Of a DNA stretch of 64,000 nucleotides, positions 1-8,361 are shown one piece after another; position 1 is the stretch's first letter, and each line of letters starts with the position of its first letter. Source of the DNA: Mangrovicoccus sp. HB161399 (GTDB lineage Bacteria; Pseudomonadota; Alphaproteobacteria; Rhodobacterales; Rhodobacteraceae). The notes under the pieces are model-generated. The model searched no databases, was not told the DNA's origin, and saw only the letters and a program-made list of their open reading frames with translations. The stretch is taken from positions 105,679-169,678 of the forward strand of contig NZ_JAATVU010000007.1 in the NCBI RefSeq assembly GCF_013184745.1. Reading direction: 5' to 3'. Both the position numbers and the translations under genes were made by a program.

Positions 1-2
1 GC

Positions 3-632
3 GGCCGGTGGTGCCTGACGGTCGATGCCGACGAGCTTCTGGTATACCCGGACTGGGAAACCCGCCCTCTCCCGGCACTCTGCGCCTGGCTGGACGCGCG
101 CGGCCTGCGCAGCTTCCCGGCGCTGCTGCTCGATCTCTATGGCGGACCGGGCGCCGCGGGACCGGAGGGGCGCATCCTAGAACAGGTGCCGTGGTTCGAT
201 GCCGGCAATTACCGCGCGCAGCGGGATCCGCGCTATGGACATGACTGGATCCAGGGCGGCCCGCGCGAGCGCGCCTTCTTCGCTGGCGAACCCTGGCAGG
301 CGCCGGCCCTGAACAAGGTGCCGCTGGTGCGCTGGAAGTTCGGCCAGACCTATGTGAGCTCTACCCACCACCTGCTGCCGCGCGGCCTCAACCAGCGCCG
401 CGAGGAAGCACCCACCGGCGTGCTGCTCCACACGAAATTCCTGCCGGGTTTCGCTGCCCGGGCCGAGGAGGAGGCCGCGCGGCAGGAGCATTACGGAGAT
501 TGCGTCGAGTACCGGGCCTACCTGGCCCGGGCATTGCGACCGGGCGCGCTGCACGGGCCGGGATCGCTGCGCTTCGCGGGCTGGCGCCAGCTGGAAGCGC
601 TGGGACTGATGTCGCGCGGGGTCTGGATATGA
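3..632 (+). CDS. Glycosyltransferase family 2 protein, 5' end outside window
   Basis: The reading frame is open from the first bases, so the true start lies upstream. The visible 209 residues begin with a stretch containing TVDADELLVYPD, which looks like the DxD-type nucleotide-sugar/metal site of GT-A fold enzymes. Further on are a WIQGGPRERAFF segment and a VPLVRWKFGQTYVSSTHHL segment typical of the Glyco_tranf_2_4 group of bacterial glycosyltransferases. These transfer a sugar from an activated donor to a surface polysaccharide or a related acceptor; the donor and acceptor cannot be read from sequence. The stop codon overlaps the start of the next gene (ATGA at 629-632), so the two are probably translationally coupled and act on the same glycan. 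The family call is fairly safe, the substrate unknown. Confidence 0.75.
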   Translation, partial: GRWCLTVDADELLVYPDWETRPLPALCAWLDARGLRSFPALLLDLYGGPGAAGPEGRILEQVPWFDAGNYRAQRDPRYGHDWIQGGPRERAFFAGEPWQAPALNKVPLVRWKFGQTYVSSTHHLLPRGLNQRREEAPTGVLLHTKFLPGFAARAEEEAARQEHYGDCVEYRAYLARALRPGALHGPGSLRFAGWRQLEALGLMSRGVWI

Positions 633-2182
633 CCGCCGGTTGCGTCATGCTGTGCCATGGCGGACTGGACCGGGCGGAGCAGGTGGCGCGGCACATCTGC
701 GCCCAGGGCACGCCGCTGGCGCTGCATGTCGACAGCGGCACGCCGGTGTCCCGCCGCCGGCTTGCGGAGCTTGCGGCGATCCCGGGACTGGTGCTGGCCG
801 GCCGGCGGCGCTCGCGCTGGGGCGGCTGGGAACTGGTGGAGGCGTCGCTGGGGGGCGCGCTCGCCCTGTTGTCGCGGCATCCGCAGCTCACCCATGTCTG
901 CCTGATCTCCGGCAGCTGCCTGCCGCTCCGGCCGATGGCCGAGCTCGACCGCTTCCTGGCGGAGCATCCCGGCCGGGATTTCATCGAATCCGTCCGCATC
1001 CGGCAGGCGGACTGGGTGGTCAGCGGGCTGCAGGAGGAACGGTTCCGCCTGCGCTTTCCCTTCCGCTTCCGCGAACAGCGCCGGCTGTTCGACCTCGCCA
1101 CCCGGGTACAGAGGATGCTGCCGGAGCAATGGCAGCGCGCGCTTCCGGCCGGCCTCGATCCCTGTCTCGGCTCGCAATGGTGGTGCCTCAGCCGCCGGAC
1201 GCTGGAGGCAATCCTGTCCGATCCCGGCTTGACGCGGTCCGCCCGCTATTTCCGCCGGGTCTGGATCCCGGACGAGGCGTTCTTCCAGAGCATGGCGCGC
1301 CGCCACGGACGCGACGTGGTCAGCCGCACGCTCACTTTCGCGCCCTTCGACCGCACCGGCCGGCCGGTGACTTTCTATGACGACCATGCGGCGGAGCTGC
1401 GCGGCATCGGGCCGGATTACTTCTTCGTCCGGAAGGTCTGGGAGGGCGCGGACCGGCTCTATGCGGAGCGTCTCGGCAAGCTGCCCGCACCGGTCCCGTC
1501 CCGGCGGGACGGCGCGCGCCGGATCGCGGCGCGGGCGGCGGTGCCGCAGCCGCTGACCCCGGCCATCCCGCGGCGCGGCGAGCCGCCCGGAACCGTGCCC
1601 TATCTCGCGCTATTCGGGGCCGGACCGCTTTTCCCCGGGCTGCCGCGGATCCTGCGCGATGCCGGCCGGGGTCCCTGGATCGACACGGCCTTCGGTCCGG
1701 CGGCGCGGCTCAACCCGGCGGCGCATCTGGCAAATCTCCTGCGGGACCATCGCGGGATGCCGGTCCTGTCATTCGGTGCCGACAGCCCGCCGGAGGCGGC
1801 CTGGTCGGTCGCGCTCGATCCGCTGGCGCGGATCATTGCCGTCGAGGGCGGCTGGGTGCTGCCGCTGGCGGGGGGTGCCGGGGCCGAGGCGCAAGGTGAG
1901 GAATTCGCCAGGCTCCGGCGCGCCGAAGGCCGGATCTTCGCGGCGCTGGACGGCGGGGACCGCCGGGCGGCGTTGCGCCGCTGGACGCTGGAAGAGGCGC
2001 TGGCGGCCCCGGACGAGATCGCCGAGGCCCTGGGCCTGCCGCCGGATTCGCTGGCTGTGCCGCAGGCCGCGCAGATGGCGGAGTTCCTGGAGAGGATGCG
2101 CGATGACGGGCTGAACCCGTCCCTGTCGCTGGGGCGCGGCGGGGCCGGAGCCCGGCTGCCACGCGGCCTTGCGGCGCGCTAG
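629..2182 (+). CDS. Core-2/I-branching-type beta-1,6-N-acetylglucosaminyltransferase-like protein
   Basis: This 517-residue protein starts at the ATG that overlaps the stop of the preceding glycosyltransferase. The N-terminal 250 residues carry features of the Branch family (GT14-like): an HVDSGTPV segment, LISGSCLPLRP (the SG.DLPL-like motif) and a WIPDEAFFQS segment. The C-terminal half, rich in Ala, Arg and Pro, resembles the extra domain that follows the Branch domain in Rhodobacteraceae homologues. No signal peptide or membrane helix is visible, so it is probably cytoplasmic. With its neighbour it likely modifies a capsular or exopolysaccharide. Enzymatic specificity is inferred from family only. 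A longer frame upstream exists, but it would overlap the previous gene by over 100 bases, so the overlapping ATG is preferred. Confidence 0.75.
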   Translation: MTAGCVMLCHGGLDRAEQVARHICAQGTPLALHVDSGTPVSRRRLAELAAIPGLVLAGRRRSRWGGWELVEASLGGALALLSRHPQLTHVCLISGSCLPLRPMAELDRFLAEHPGRDFIESVRIRQADWVVSGLQEERFRLRFPFRFREQRRLFDLATRVQRMLPEQWQRALPAGLDPCLGSQWWCLSRRTLEAILSDPGLTRSARYFRRVWIPDEAFFQSMARRHGRDVVSRTLTFAPFDRTGRPVTFYDDHAAELRGIGPDYFFVRKVWEGADRLYAERLGKLPAPVPSRRDGARRIAARAAVPQPLTPAIPRRGEPPGTVPYLALFGAGPLFPGLPRILRDAGRGPWIDTAFGPAARLNPAAHLANLLRDHRGMPVLSFGADSPPEAAWSVALDPLARIIAVEGGWVLPLAGGAGAEAQGEEFARLRRAEGRIFAALDGGDRRAALRRWTLEEALAAPDEIAEALGLPPDSLAVPQAAQMAEFLERMRDDGLNPSLSLGRGGAGARLPRGLAAR

Positions 2183-2188
2183 GCGGCC

Positions 2189-2653
2189 TCAGGCGGCCTT
2201 GGTGTTCTGCAGATCGGTCAGGATCGTGTAGAGCGTGTCGGGATCGTCATTGGCGCGCAGCTTCGCGCAGGTCGAGGCATTGCGCATCACCCGCGACACG
2301 GCGGCCAGCGCCTTCAGATGGGCGACGCCGCAATCATCCGGGGCAAACAGCGCGAAGACCAGATCGACCGGCTGGCGGTCGATCGAGTCGAAGGGCAGCG
2401 GCCGTTCGAGGCGCAGGAAGACGCCCGACACCTTGGGCAGCTCGCCGAGTCGGGCATGGGGGAGGGCAACGCCCTCTCCCACGCCGGTCGGACCGATGGA
2501 CTCGCGATCCTGGAGCGCTTCCACAGCGTCATCGGCATTGATGCCGTAGCAGTCGGCGGCAATCTCCGCGAGTTCCTGCAGCAAACGCTTCTTGCTGGTC
2601 ATCCCGCCGATGGATTTCACCGCGGCAGGCGTCAGTAAGGATGCAAGTTCCAT
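2189..2653 (-). CDS. ptsN: PTS IIA-like nitrogen-regulatory protein PtsN
   Basis: This 154-residue EIIA-Ntr protein is the last phosphoacceptor of the nitrogen PTS relay (EI-Ntr, NPr/HPr, PtsN). It regulates potassium transport, carbon/nitrogen balance and sometimes virulence by binding partners rather than by moving sugar. The phosphorylated histidine is His66 in GVALPHARL, and the upstream GPTGVGEG loop is also typical. Length matches the family. It lies 30 bases downstream of hpf on the same strand, the usual lptA-lptB-(rpoN)-hpf-ptsN order of proteobacteria. The relay partner HPr is encoded in the same window near 13.7 kb. Confidence 0.95.
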   Translation of the reverse strand: MELASLLTPAAVKSIGGMTSKKRLLQELAEIAADCYGINADDAVEALQDRESIGPTGVGEGVALPHARLGELPKVSGVFLRLERPLPFDSIDRQPVDLVFALFAPDDCGVAHLKALAAVSRVMRNASTCAKLRANDDPDTLYTILTDLQNTKAA

Positions 2654-2683
2654 CTATCCACTTTCTCGCGGTTTCCGCGACAA

Positions 2684-3262
2684 TCACACCGTGCTGCTGG
2701 GATCGATCCAGCCGATGTTTCCATCGTCACGCCGATACACCACGTTCACTCCGCTCGTGCCCTCGTTGCGGAACACCAGGATCGGCGCTCCGACAAGCTC
2801 CATCTGCATCACCGCCTCGCCGACCGAGATCGACGGAATGCGGGTCTGCATCTCTGCAATGATGACGGGCTGGAGGCTGTTGGGTTCCTCGAGCTCGTCG
2901 CCTTCCGTTTCGGCGGCGATCACATACGACGAAGCTCCGAAAGCTTCAACCGGCTCCGCGCGCTTGACGTGATGGTCTTTCAGGCGGCGCTTGTACCGGC
3001 GCAGCTGCTTGTCGAGCTTTTCGAGGCAGGCCTCGAAGGCGCCGTAGATTTCGGTGCCCCTGGCCTTTGCCTGGGACGTCAGCCCGGTGGAGAGATGAAC
3101 CGTCGCTTCGCACACGAACTCGTGGGCGTCGCGGGAGAAAGTCACGATCGCTTCGGTGGGACGCTGGGAATACTTGCCCATGACTTCGTTGAGAGCGTCC
3201 TGGACATGCGTCTGGAGCGCATCACCGACATCGATTTGCTTTCCACTGATTTGGTATCTCAT
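2684..3262 (-). CDS. hpf: Ribosome hibernation promoting factor, long form
   Basis: This 192-residue protein has an N-terminal ribosome-binding domain beginning MRYQISGKQIDVGDALQ and a C-terminal dimerisation domain near residues 130-190 (VVYRRDDGNIGWIDP). The two-domain long form induces 100S ribosome dimers in stationary phase or starvation. The start is well supported by an AGGAGG Shine-Dalgarno sequence a few bases upstream (AAGGAGGTGTTATG on the minus strand). The 279 bases between this gene and lptB have an AT-rich patch around 3490-3535 that may hold the promoter, suggesting that hpf-ptsN can be expressed apart from the lpt genes. An rpoN gene, common between lptB and hpf in other proteobacteria, is absent. 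Confidence 0.93.
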   Translation of the reverse strand: MRYQISGKQIDVGDALQTHVQDALNEVMGKYSQRPTEAIVTFSRDAHEFVCEATVHLSTGLTSQAKARGTEIYGAFEACLEKLDKQLRRYKRRLKDHHVKRAEPVEAFGASSYVIAAETEGDELEEPNSLQPVIIAEMQTRIPSISVGEAVMQMELVGAPILVFRNEGTSGVNVVYRRDDGNIGWIDPSSTV

Positions 3263-3541
3263 AACACCTCCTTATACTTGGGGCTGTTGGCCGGCCTGGC
3301 CCGTCACGTGTTGGGCCGGTTGGCCGGGGATTGGATGGCACCTGGGGGAGCGGTAATCCGCTGCGACCGCACAGGCAGCGCCGTGGAACGATTGGAGGAC
3401 ATCGGCATCGACGAACATGCAGCCATTTGGCTCCACCTCACTCTTGGATGTCAACTGTATCCACGCATCCATGGGAAGAGCAAGTGCAATCGCAAACGTT
3501 AAAATGCGTTTAAAATATGTGTTTTTGTTGCCATATCCTGT

Positions 3542-4309
3542 TCAGGACATGCGGAATCCCTGGCCGAGATAGACCCGGCGGACGTTTTCGTTGCTGATCA
3601 CCTCTTCGGCAGTTCCGCTCATCAGAACCTTTCCCTCGTGCAGGATATAGGCCCGGTCGACGATCTGCAGGGTCTCGTGGACGTTGTGGTCGGTGATCAG
3701 GACGCCGATTCCCCGGGTCTTCAGGTCGGCCACCAGCGCGCGGATGTCGCCGACCGCGATCGGGTCGACGCCGGCGAAGGGCTCGTCCATCAGCACGTAG
3801 CGCGGCCGAGCGGCGAGGCAGCGGGCGATCTCCACCCGGCGGCGTTCGCCGCCCGACAGCGCCAGCGCGCGGGACCGGCGCAGATGGGTGACCGAGAATT
3901 CCGACAGCAGCTCTTCGAGCCGTTCGCGCCGGGTATGCGGGTCGGGTTCGGAGATCTCCAGGATCGCGAGGATGTTGTCCTCGACCGACAGGCCGCGGAA
4001 GATCGAAACCTCCTGCGGCAGGTAGCCGATTCCCAGCTTGGCGCGGCGGTACATCGGCAGCGTGGTCACGTCGCGCCCGTCGAGCCGCACCTCGCCGCCC
4101 TCGGCATGGATCAGCCCGGCAATGGCGTAGAAGGTCGTGGTCTTGCCCGAGCCGTTGGGACCGAGCAGCGCGACGACCTCGCCGCGCTCCAGTTCCAGAG
4201 ATACGTCGCGTATGATCGGCCGCTTGCGGTAGCTCTTGCGCAGTCCCTGCACCTGCAGGCCGCCGGTGCGTTCGAGGGGCGGGTTGTTCAGGTCGCCGCC
4301 GGTGCTCAT
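3542..4309 (-). CDS. lptB: LPS export ABC transporter ATP-binding protein LptB
   Basis: This 255-residue ATPase powers extraction of lipopolysaccharide from the inner membrane together with LptF/LptG, which are not in this window. Walker A GPNGSGKT is at residues 50-57, the ABC signature LSGGERRR near residue 150, and Walker B with YVLMDEPFAGVDP just after, followed by the H-loop ITDHNVHET typical of LptB. The start overlaps the lptA stop by an ATGA-type junction. The N-terminal 17 residues (MSTGGDLNNPPLERTGG) are a short extension compared with E. coli LptB. Confidence 0.95.
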   Translation of the reverse strand: MSTGGDLNNPPLERTGGLQVQGLRKSYRKRPIIRDVSLELERGEVVALLGPNGSGKTTTFYAIAGLIHAEGGEVRLDGRDVTTLPMYRRAKLGIGYLPQEVSIFRGLSVEDNILAILEISEPDPHTRRERLEELLSEFSVTHLRRSRALALSGGERRRVEIARCLAARPRYVLMDEPFAGVDPIAVGDIRALVADLKTRGIGVLITDHNVHETLQIVDRAYILHEGKVLMSGTAEEVISNENVRRVYLGQGFRMS

Positions 4310-4824
4310 TGCGGCGCGGTCCCCGGGGTGCCGCCGGGCGTGATCACGGTGCGCACGCGCCCGTCCATCCGCCCGGTTCCGGTGGCGAGGTCGACGGTCA
4401 GGCGCTGGCCGTTGAGCGTGTTCGGTCCCTGCGTCAGCAGCACGTCGCCGGTCATCACCACCTCGTTCTTCAGCGGCGAATAGACGGCTTCGTCGGATTC
4501 GGCCGCCTCGCCGGGCGTGACCATCGTCACCCCGCCGGAGGCGGTTATCTGCTCGACATCGCTGCCCAGGCTGCCGTCGGGCAGGCGGGCGTATTGCACC
4601 AGGATGCGCGGCGCGGCCAGCCGCAGCCCGCCCTGCACCACCAGCACGTCGCCGGTGAACAGCGCCGTGCCCTCGGCCTGGTTCATCTCCAGCTGGTCGG
4701 AGGTCACCTCGACCGGCGCGTTGCGGTCGCCTTCGGCCACGCCGCCGAGGCTCACCCCCATGCCCTGCGCCAGCAGGGGCGCCGGCAGGGCCAGCATCAG
4801 GGTCAGGATCAGGGGATGTCTCAT
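4306..4824 (-). CDS. lptA: Periplasmic LPS transport protein LptA
   Basis: This 172-residue protein of the OstA/LptA fold has a Sec signal peptide (MRHPLILTLMLALPAPLLAQG). The mature part contains the beta-jellyroll repeats typical of LptA, for example PVEVTSDQLEMNQAEGTALF, GDVLVVQGGLRL and LNGQRLTVDLATG. It forms the periplasmic bridge that carries LPS from LptC to LptD. It overlaps lptC at its 5' end and lptB at its 3' end by four bases each, so the three genes are translationally coupled. Confidence 0.92.
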   Translation of the reverse strand: MRHPLILTLMLALPAPLLAQGMGVSLGGVAEGDRNAPVEVTSDQLEMNQAEGTALFTGDVLVVQGGLRLAAPRILVQYARLPDGSLGSDVEQITASGGVTMVTPGEAAESDEAVYSPLKNEVVMTGDVLLTQGPNTLNGQRLTVDLATGTGRMDGRVRTVITPGGTPGTAPQ

Positions 4825-5441
4825 TCGGCCTCCGTCGCTTGGGGGCGATATATCAGGTGAACGCCGCCGGTGAACAGGGCAACCGTCCCGTTCCGGCTGC
4901 CGGGTTCTGAGGTCACGGTCAGCTTGCCCGCCGACAGCGTGCCGATCGGCCCTTCGGCCTCGACCGGGCCGAGGCTCTCCATATGGGTCAGGTTGGTGAG
5001 GAGCCGCACCCCGGGCATGGTCGCGACATAGCCGTTGGAGCTGCCGACCCGCACGCCGCCGGTCAGTTCGGCGACATGCGCGTTCTGGTCCAGCATGCCC
5101 TCGGGCGCGGCAAGGTCGAGCGTGATCCCGTCCGGACGGGCCAGCCGGGCCGAGAGAGTCTCGCCATGGGCGATGCCCTCGCTGTCCGGATCGGGGACCA
5201 GCCGCGAGGCGGTGAGGCGCAGCTCGGACCCGTCCTCGGTCAGCCCGGCATAGCTCGGGTTGCCCAGCCGCTCCTCGCGCGCGAGATCGCCCAGCTCGGC
5301 GTCGCTCCAGGGCAGCGGCTCGCCGACCTGCCCGCCGCGCGACAGCAGGAACAGGGTGGACAGGATGCCGAGCGCGACCAGCGGCAGGACGACTTTGACG
5401 ACGGCGATAGCGCGCGAATAGGCGTTATCGAACCGTGCCAC
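4821..5441 (-). CDS. lptC: LPS export system protein LptC
   Basis: This 206-residue bitopic membrane protein has one N-terminal membrane helix (VVKVVLPLVALGILSTLFLL, about residues 14-33), followed by a periplasmic jellyroll domain. It receives LPS from LptB2FG and hands it to LptA. Identification rests on topology, length and position directly between kpsF/kdsD and lptA, an order conserved in alphaproteobacteria. Sequence of LptC is poorly conserved, so context carries much of the weight. The gene ends by overlapping lptA. Confidence 0.88.
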   Translation of the reverse strand: MARFDNAYSRAIAVVKVVLPLVALGILSTLFLLSRGGQVGEPLPWSDAELGDLAREERLGNPSYAGLTEDGSELRLTASRLVPDPDSEGIAHGETLSARLARPDGITLDLAAPEGMLDQNAHVAELTGGVRVGSSNGYVATMPGVRLLTNLTHMESLGPVEAEGPIGTLSAGKLTVTSEPGSRNGTVALFTGGVHLIYRPQATEAE

Positions 5442-5443
5442 CG

Positions 5444-6418
5444 TCAGACGACTCCGGCACGCAGGCAGTCATGGATGGTGACGATGCCGCGCGCGATGCG
5501 CGGGCCTTCGGGATCGACGGCGAAGAGGCTGGTGATCTTCAGCTGGTCCATCAGCGCCACCGCCTTCTCGGCCAGCTGGTCGGGGCCGATGGTCTTGGGA
5601 TCGCGGGTCATCACGTCGCCTGCCGTCTTGTCGAGCAGGTTGACCATGTTCCGCCGAAGGTCGCCGTCGGTGATGATGCCGGTCAGCAGCCCCGAGTCGG
5701 AGGTCACGCCGACCACGCCGAAGCCCTTCTGGCTCATCACGATCAGTGCCTCGCCCATCGGCGTCTCCAGCCCGACCAGCGGCAGCTCCTCGCCGCCATG
5801 CATCAGGTCGCCGACCTTCGACAGCTGCGCGCCCAGCTTGCCGCCGGGATGGAACTGGCGGAAATGCTCGGGCGTGAACTGGCGGTGCTCCATCAGCGCC
5901 ACGGCGAGCGCGTCGCCGAGCGCCAGGGTCATCGTCGTCGAGGTGGTGGGCACGATGCCGGTGCCGCAGGCTTCGGGCGCCTTGGGCAGCACCAGCGCCA
6001 CGTCCGACTGGCGCAGCAGCGTCGAGTCGGGCCGGCTCGCCACGCCGATCAGCGGGATGCCGAAGCGGCGGGTATGGGCGATCATGTCGGCCAGTTCCGG
6101 CGTCTCGCCGGAATTCGACAGCATCATCACCACGTCGCCCGCAGCCAGCATGCCCAGGTCGCCATGGCTGGCCTCGGCCGGGTGGACGAAATGCGCGGGG
6201 GTGCCGGTGGAGGCCAGCGTCGCCGCCAGCTTGCGCGCGATATGGCCGGACTTGCCCATGCCCGAGATGATCACGCGCCCCTTGGCCGCGAGGATCAGGC
6301 GGACCGCCTCGGCGAAGCTGCCGTCGAGCGACGCGGCCAGGGTGCCGAGCGCGTCCGCCTCGATCGAGATGACGCGGCGGCCGGCGGAAAGGAAGATGTC
6401 GGAGTCTGAATCGGTCAT
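5444..6418 (-). CDS. kdsD: D-arabinose-5-phosphate isomerase, KpsF/KdsD family
   Basis: This protein of 324 residues interconverts ribulose 5-phosphate and arabinose 5-phosphate, the first step of Kdo synthesis for LPS or capsule. It has an N-terminal SIS domain (IISGMGKSGHIARK, the FVHPAEASHGDLG segment and MLSNSGETPE) and two C-terminal CBS domains (after LMHGGEELP and around VMTRDPKTIGP). The start is taken at ATG 6418 (MTDSDSDIF), because longer versions would run into the preceding RNase D-like gene, whose stop lies five bases upstream. Linkage to the lpt genes fits a role in LPS assembly. Confidence 0.93.
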   Translation of the reverse strand: MTDSDSDIFLSAGRRVISIEADALGTLAASLDGSFAEAVRLILAAKGRVIISGMGKSGHIARKLAATLASTGTPAHFVHPAEASHGDLGMLAAGDVVMMLSNSGETPELADMIAHTRRFGIPLIGVASRPDSTLLRQSDVALVLPKAPEACGTGIVPTTSTTMTLALGDALAVALMEHRQFTPEHFRQFHPGGKLGAQLSKVGDLMHGGEELPLVGLETPMGEALIVMSQKGFGVVGVTSDSGLLTGIITDGDLRRNMVNLLDKTAGDVMTRDPKTIGPDQLAEKAVALMDQLKITSLFAVDPEGPRIARGIVTIHDCLRAGVV

Positions 6419-6423
6419 GTCTG

Positions 6424-7038
6424 TCACGAATGTGCGAAAATGTCGGTGTCCGGCCAGCCCTCGAGATCGAGGAGCGCCCGGGTCGGAAGGAAGTCGAAGC
6501 ACTTCTGCGCCAGCTTGGTGCGGCCCTCGCGCTCCAGCCGCTGGTCCAGCTTCTCGCGCAGCCGGTGCAGGTAGAGCACGTCGGAGGCCGCATAGGCAAT
6601 CTGCGCCTCGGTCAGGGTTTCCGCACCCCAGTCGCTGGACTGCTGCTGCTTGGAGATGTCCTCTCCCAGCAGTTCGGAAACGAGGTTCTTCAGCCCGTGC
6701 CGGTCGGTATAGGTGCGCGTCATGCGCGAGGCGATCTTCGTGCAGTAGACCGGCGCGGCCAGCGCGCCGAAGGCCTTGTACATCATGGCGATGTCGAACC
6801 GGCCGTAATGGAACAGCTTCAGCACCGTCGGGTCCTTCAGCATCCGCACCAGGTTCGGCGCTGCCGTCTGGCCCTTGGCGACCTGCACCAGATGGGCGGT
6901 GCCGTCGCCCGCCGACATCTGCACGACGCAGAGCCGGTCGCGTCCCGGGATCAGCCCCATGCTCTCGCAGTCGATCGCCACGACCGGCCCGAGGTCGAGC
7001 CCGTCCGGCAGATCCCCGGCATGCACTTGATGTTCCAA
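6424..7038 (-). CDS. Short RNase D-like 3'-5' exonuclease (DEDDy)
   Basis: The protein has about 204 residues and consists only of the DEDDy exonuclease domain. Visible motifs are VVAIDCESMGL (first acidic pair), LKLFHYGRFDIAMM (second Asp), and YAASDVLYLHRL (Tyr and final Asp). It lacks the HRDC domains of full RNase D, as in the short alphaproteobacterial group of about 205 residues. It probably trims structured RNA 3' ends. No ATG fits this length; a TTG at 7038 with an upstream GGATCGGGGA purine tract gives the family length, so the start is likely but not certain. It is the first gene of the block that continues with kdsD and lptCAB. Confidence 0.8.
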   Translation of the reverse strand: MEHQVHAGDLPDGLDLGPVVAIDCESMGLIPGRDRLCVVQMSAGDGTAHLVQVAKGQTAAPNLVRMLKDPTVLKLFHYGRFDIAMMYKAFGALAAPVYCTKIASRMTRTYTDRHGLKNLVSELLGEDISKQQQSSDWGAETLTEAQIAYAASDVLYLHRLREKLDQRLEREGRTKLAQKCFDFLPTRALLDLEGWPDTDIFAHS

Positions 7039-7378
7039 ATCCCCGATCCTTGTCCGTTTCCCGATATCCCGCGGGGGGATTGCATCCTTATGACCGCTAA
7101 GGGCGGCATGTTCCAGTGACCGCGGCACGGCTGCGGATTGCGCGGCGGCTCCATGCCATATTATATCTGATTCACGAAATATGAAGGGTCCGGGTCCGTC
7201 CCGGCCCTTTGCCGGCGCGGTCCGGCGGCGACCCTCCCTCGCTGCCGGACCGCGCCGGCGGCATCCGCGGCTCCGGCCGCTTCCCCCGGGCCGGCCCGGG
7301 CAAGGAAGCGTCAATGCCCGGCTGGCACAAGAGGCACGCAGTCCCGGGACGGGACGGCAGACTGCAAGGGAGGACGGA
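7039..7378. other. Intergenic region with divergent promoters
   Basis: No gene is seen here. An AT-rich patch at about 7155-7184 (ATATTATATCTGATTCACGA) lies between the RNase D-like gene and the Asp-rich protein gene and probably holds promoter elements in one or both directions. The remaining 190 bases up to 7378 are very GC-rich and form a long leader before the next start codon. Confidence 0.4.
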
Positions 7379-7930
7379 ATGGCTATTCGAATTCGGTGCG
7401 CGGCGGCAGCGGCGCTCCTGGTCTTCGCCGGAGCGGCGCAGGCGCAGGACTACATGGACCTCGCGCGGGAGCTCTACCGCGAGGGTTACGAGAACCAGGC
7501 GAAGATCCGCGTGCGCGGGGAGACGATCCATGTCGAGGTGACCGGCTCCGCGGGCAAGACCGAGCGCGTCTACAGCCGCGACGGGTCGAGGATCATCGAG
7601 GAGGAAACAACGCGGCCGGACGGAACGAGGGTGGAACGAGAATACGACCGCGACGGCAAGGTGGTGGAGGAGCGGGTCCGGGTCGCCTCCGGCGGCGCTG
7701 CCGGACGGAGCCGCGAGGGGTTTGACGACGACAGCGATGACGACCGGGACGACGACCGCGGCCGCGACGACGACGGCGATGACGACAGCAGCGACGACGG
7801 TAGGGACCGCGACCGGAGCCATGACAGCGGCCATGACGACGGCAGCAGCGACGATGGCGATGACAGCAGCGACGATGGAGATGACGACCGCGACCGGGAC
7901 CGCGAGAGGGAACGCGACCGGGATGACTGA
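7379..7930 (+). CDS. Exported Asp/Ser/Arg-rich low-complexity protein, unknown function
   Basis: This 183-residue protein starts at ATG 7379 behind an AGGGAGG site. It has a signal peptide (MAIRIRCAAAAALLVFAGA, cut near AQAQD) and then about 90 residues of charged but ordinary sequence with repeated RVERE/VVEERVR patterns. The last 65-70 residues consist almost only of Asp, Ser, Arg, Gly and His, in blocks such as DDDRDDD, SSDDG and DRDRERERDRD. I do not recognise a family. The acidic tail could bind divalent cations or be disordered in the periplasm. The repeated GAC/GATGAC codons could expand or contract by slippage. No operon partner is evident. Confidence 0.7.
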   Translation: MAIRIRCAAAAALLVFAGAAQAQDYMDLARELYREGYENQAKIRVRGETIHVEVTGSAGKTERVYSRDGSRIIEEETTRPDGTRVEREYDRDGKVVEERVRVASGGAAGRSREGFDDDSDDDRDDDRGRDDDGDDDSSDDGRDRDRSHDSGHDDGSSDDGDDSSDDGDDDRDRDRERERDRDD

Positions 7931-8061
7931 CCTTCCGGGCCGGCCCTGACCGCCTGCAAGGCTGCGTCCGCACCGCATGGCCGGGCGCAGCCGGACTTCC
8001 AACGGAATTGCCGCTCGGATGGCTGATTTCGGTGGATGATGTGGCGGCTTGGAGCGACCGT

Positions 8062-8090
8062 CATTTCCTTCCTCTCGGGGGAAGGAAATG
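8062..8090 (-). terminator. Perfect hairpin just behind first tRNA-Leu
   Basis: CATTTCCTTCC (8062-8072) and GGAAGGAAATG (8080-8090) form an 11-bp perfect stem with a 7-base loop. On the minus strand this follows immediately after the tRNA CCA end, overlapping it by two bases. No long T-run follows, so it may act as a weak terminator or a 3'-processing structure. Confidence 0.45.
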
Positions 8091-8221
8091 GTGCCCAGAA
8101 GAGGACTCGAACCTCCACGTCCTTACGGACACTAGCACCTGAAGCTAGCGCGTCTACCAATTCCGCCATCTGGGCCGATGTCGTGAGGCGGGCTTCTATG
8201 GGAGGACCGGAAGGGTGTCAA
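8084..8221. repeat. 138-bp tandem duplication, copy 1 (contains tRNA-Leu)
   Basis: This segment recurs at 8354-8491, exactly 270 bases downstream, with four mismatches by eye, all outside the tRNA. It covers the whole tRNA-Leu gene plus 46 bases of its 5' flank, which on the minus strand is the promoter side, so the duplicate probably carries its own promoter. Confidence 0.9.
8089..8175 (-). tRNA. tRNA-Leu (anticodon CAG), copy 1
   Basis: The minus strand reads GCCCAGATGGCGGAATTGGT at the 5' end and closes with TCTGGGCACCA, giving a 7-bp acceptor stem and an encoded CCA. The anticodon arm is CTAGC-TTCAGGT-GCTAG with anticodon CAG, reading CUG codons. The long variable arm (TGTCCGTAAGGACGT) is of class II, as expected for leucine. 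Length is 87 bases with CCA. Confidence 0.97.
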
Positions 8222-8338
8222 TGGGGAGCGAACAACAATCTTCGCGGCCATCCCAGGTGTCCGTCAGGCGAACGCAGTGCGGATGCCCGGGGGAGTTAGC
8301 TGCGCTTCGAAGGGGGGGGCGACATCGGTCCAGCTGAT

Positions 8339-8361
8339 CCATTTCCGCGTCGGGGAAATGG
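8339..8361 (-). terminator. Hairpin behind second tRNA-Leu
   Basis: CCATTTCC (8339-8346) and GGAAATGG (8354-8361) form an 8-bp perfect stem around a 7-base loop, again overlapping the CCA end of the tRNA. It matches the position, but not the full sequence, of the hairpin behind copy 1, suggesting a conserved 3'-end structure. Confidence 0.4.

Noticed and set aside
7570..8169. Ser-rich open frame antisense to the Asp-rich gene
   Set aside because: It is the complement of the GAC/GAT repeats and runs through a tRNA gene; no ribosome site or protein pattern.
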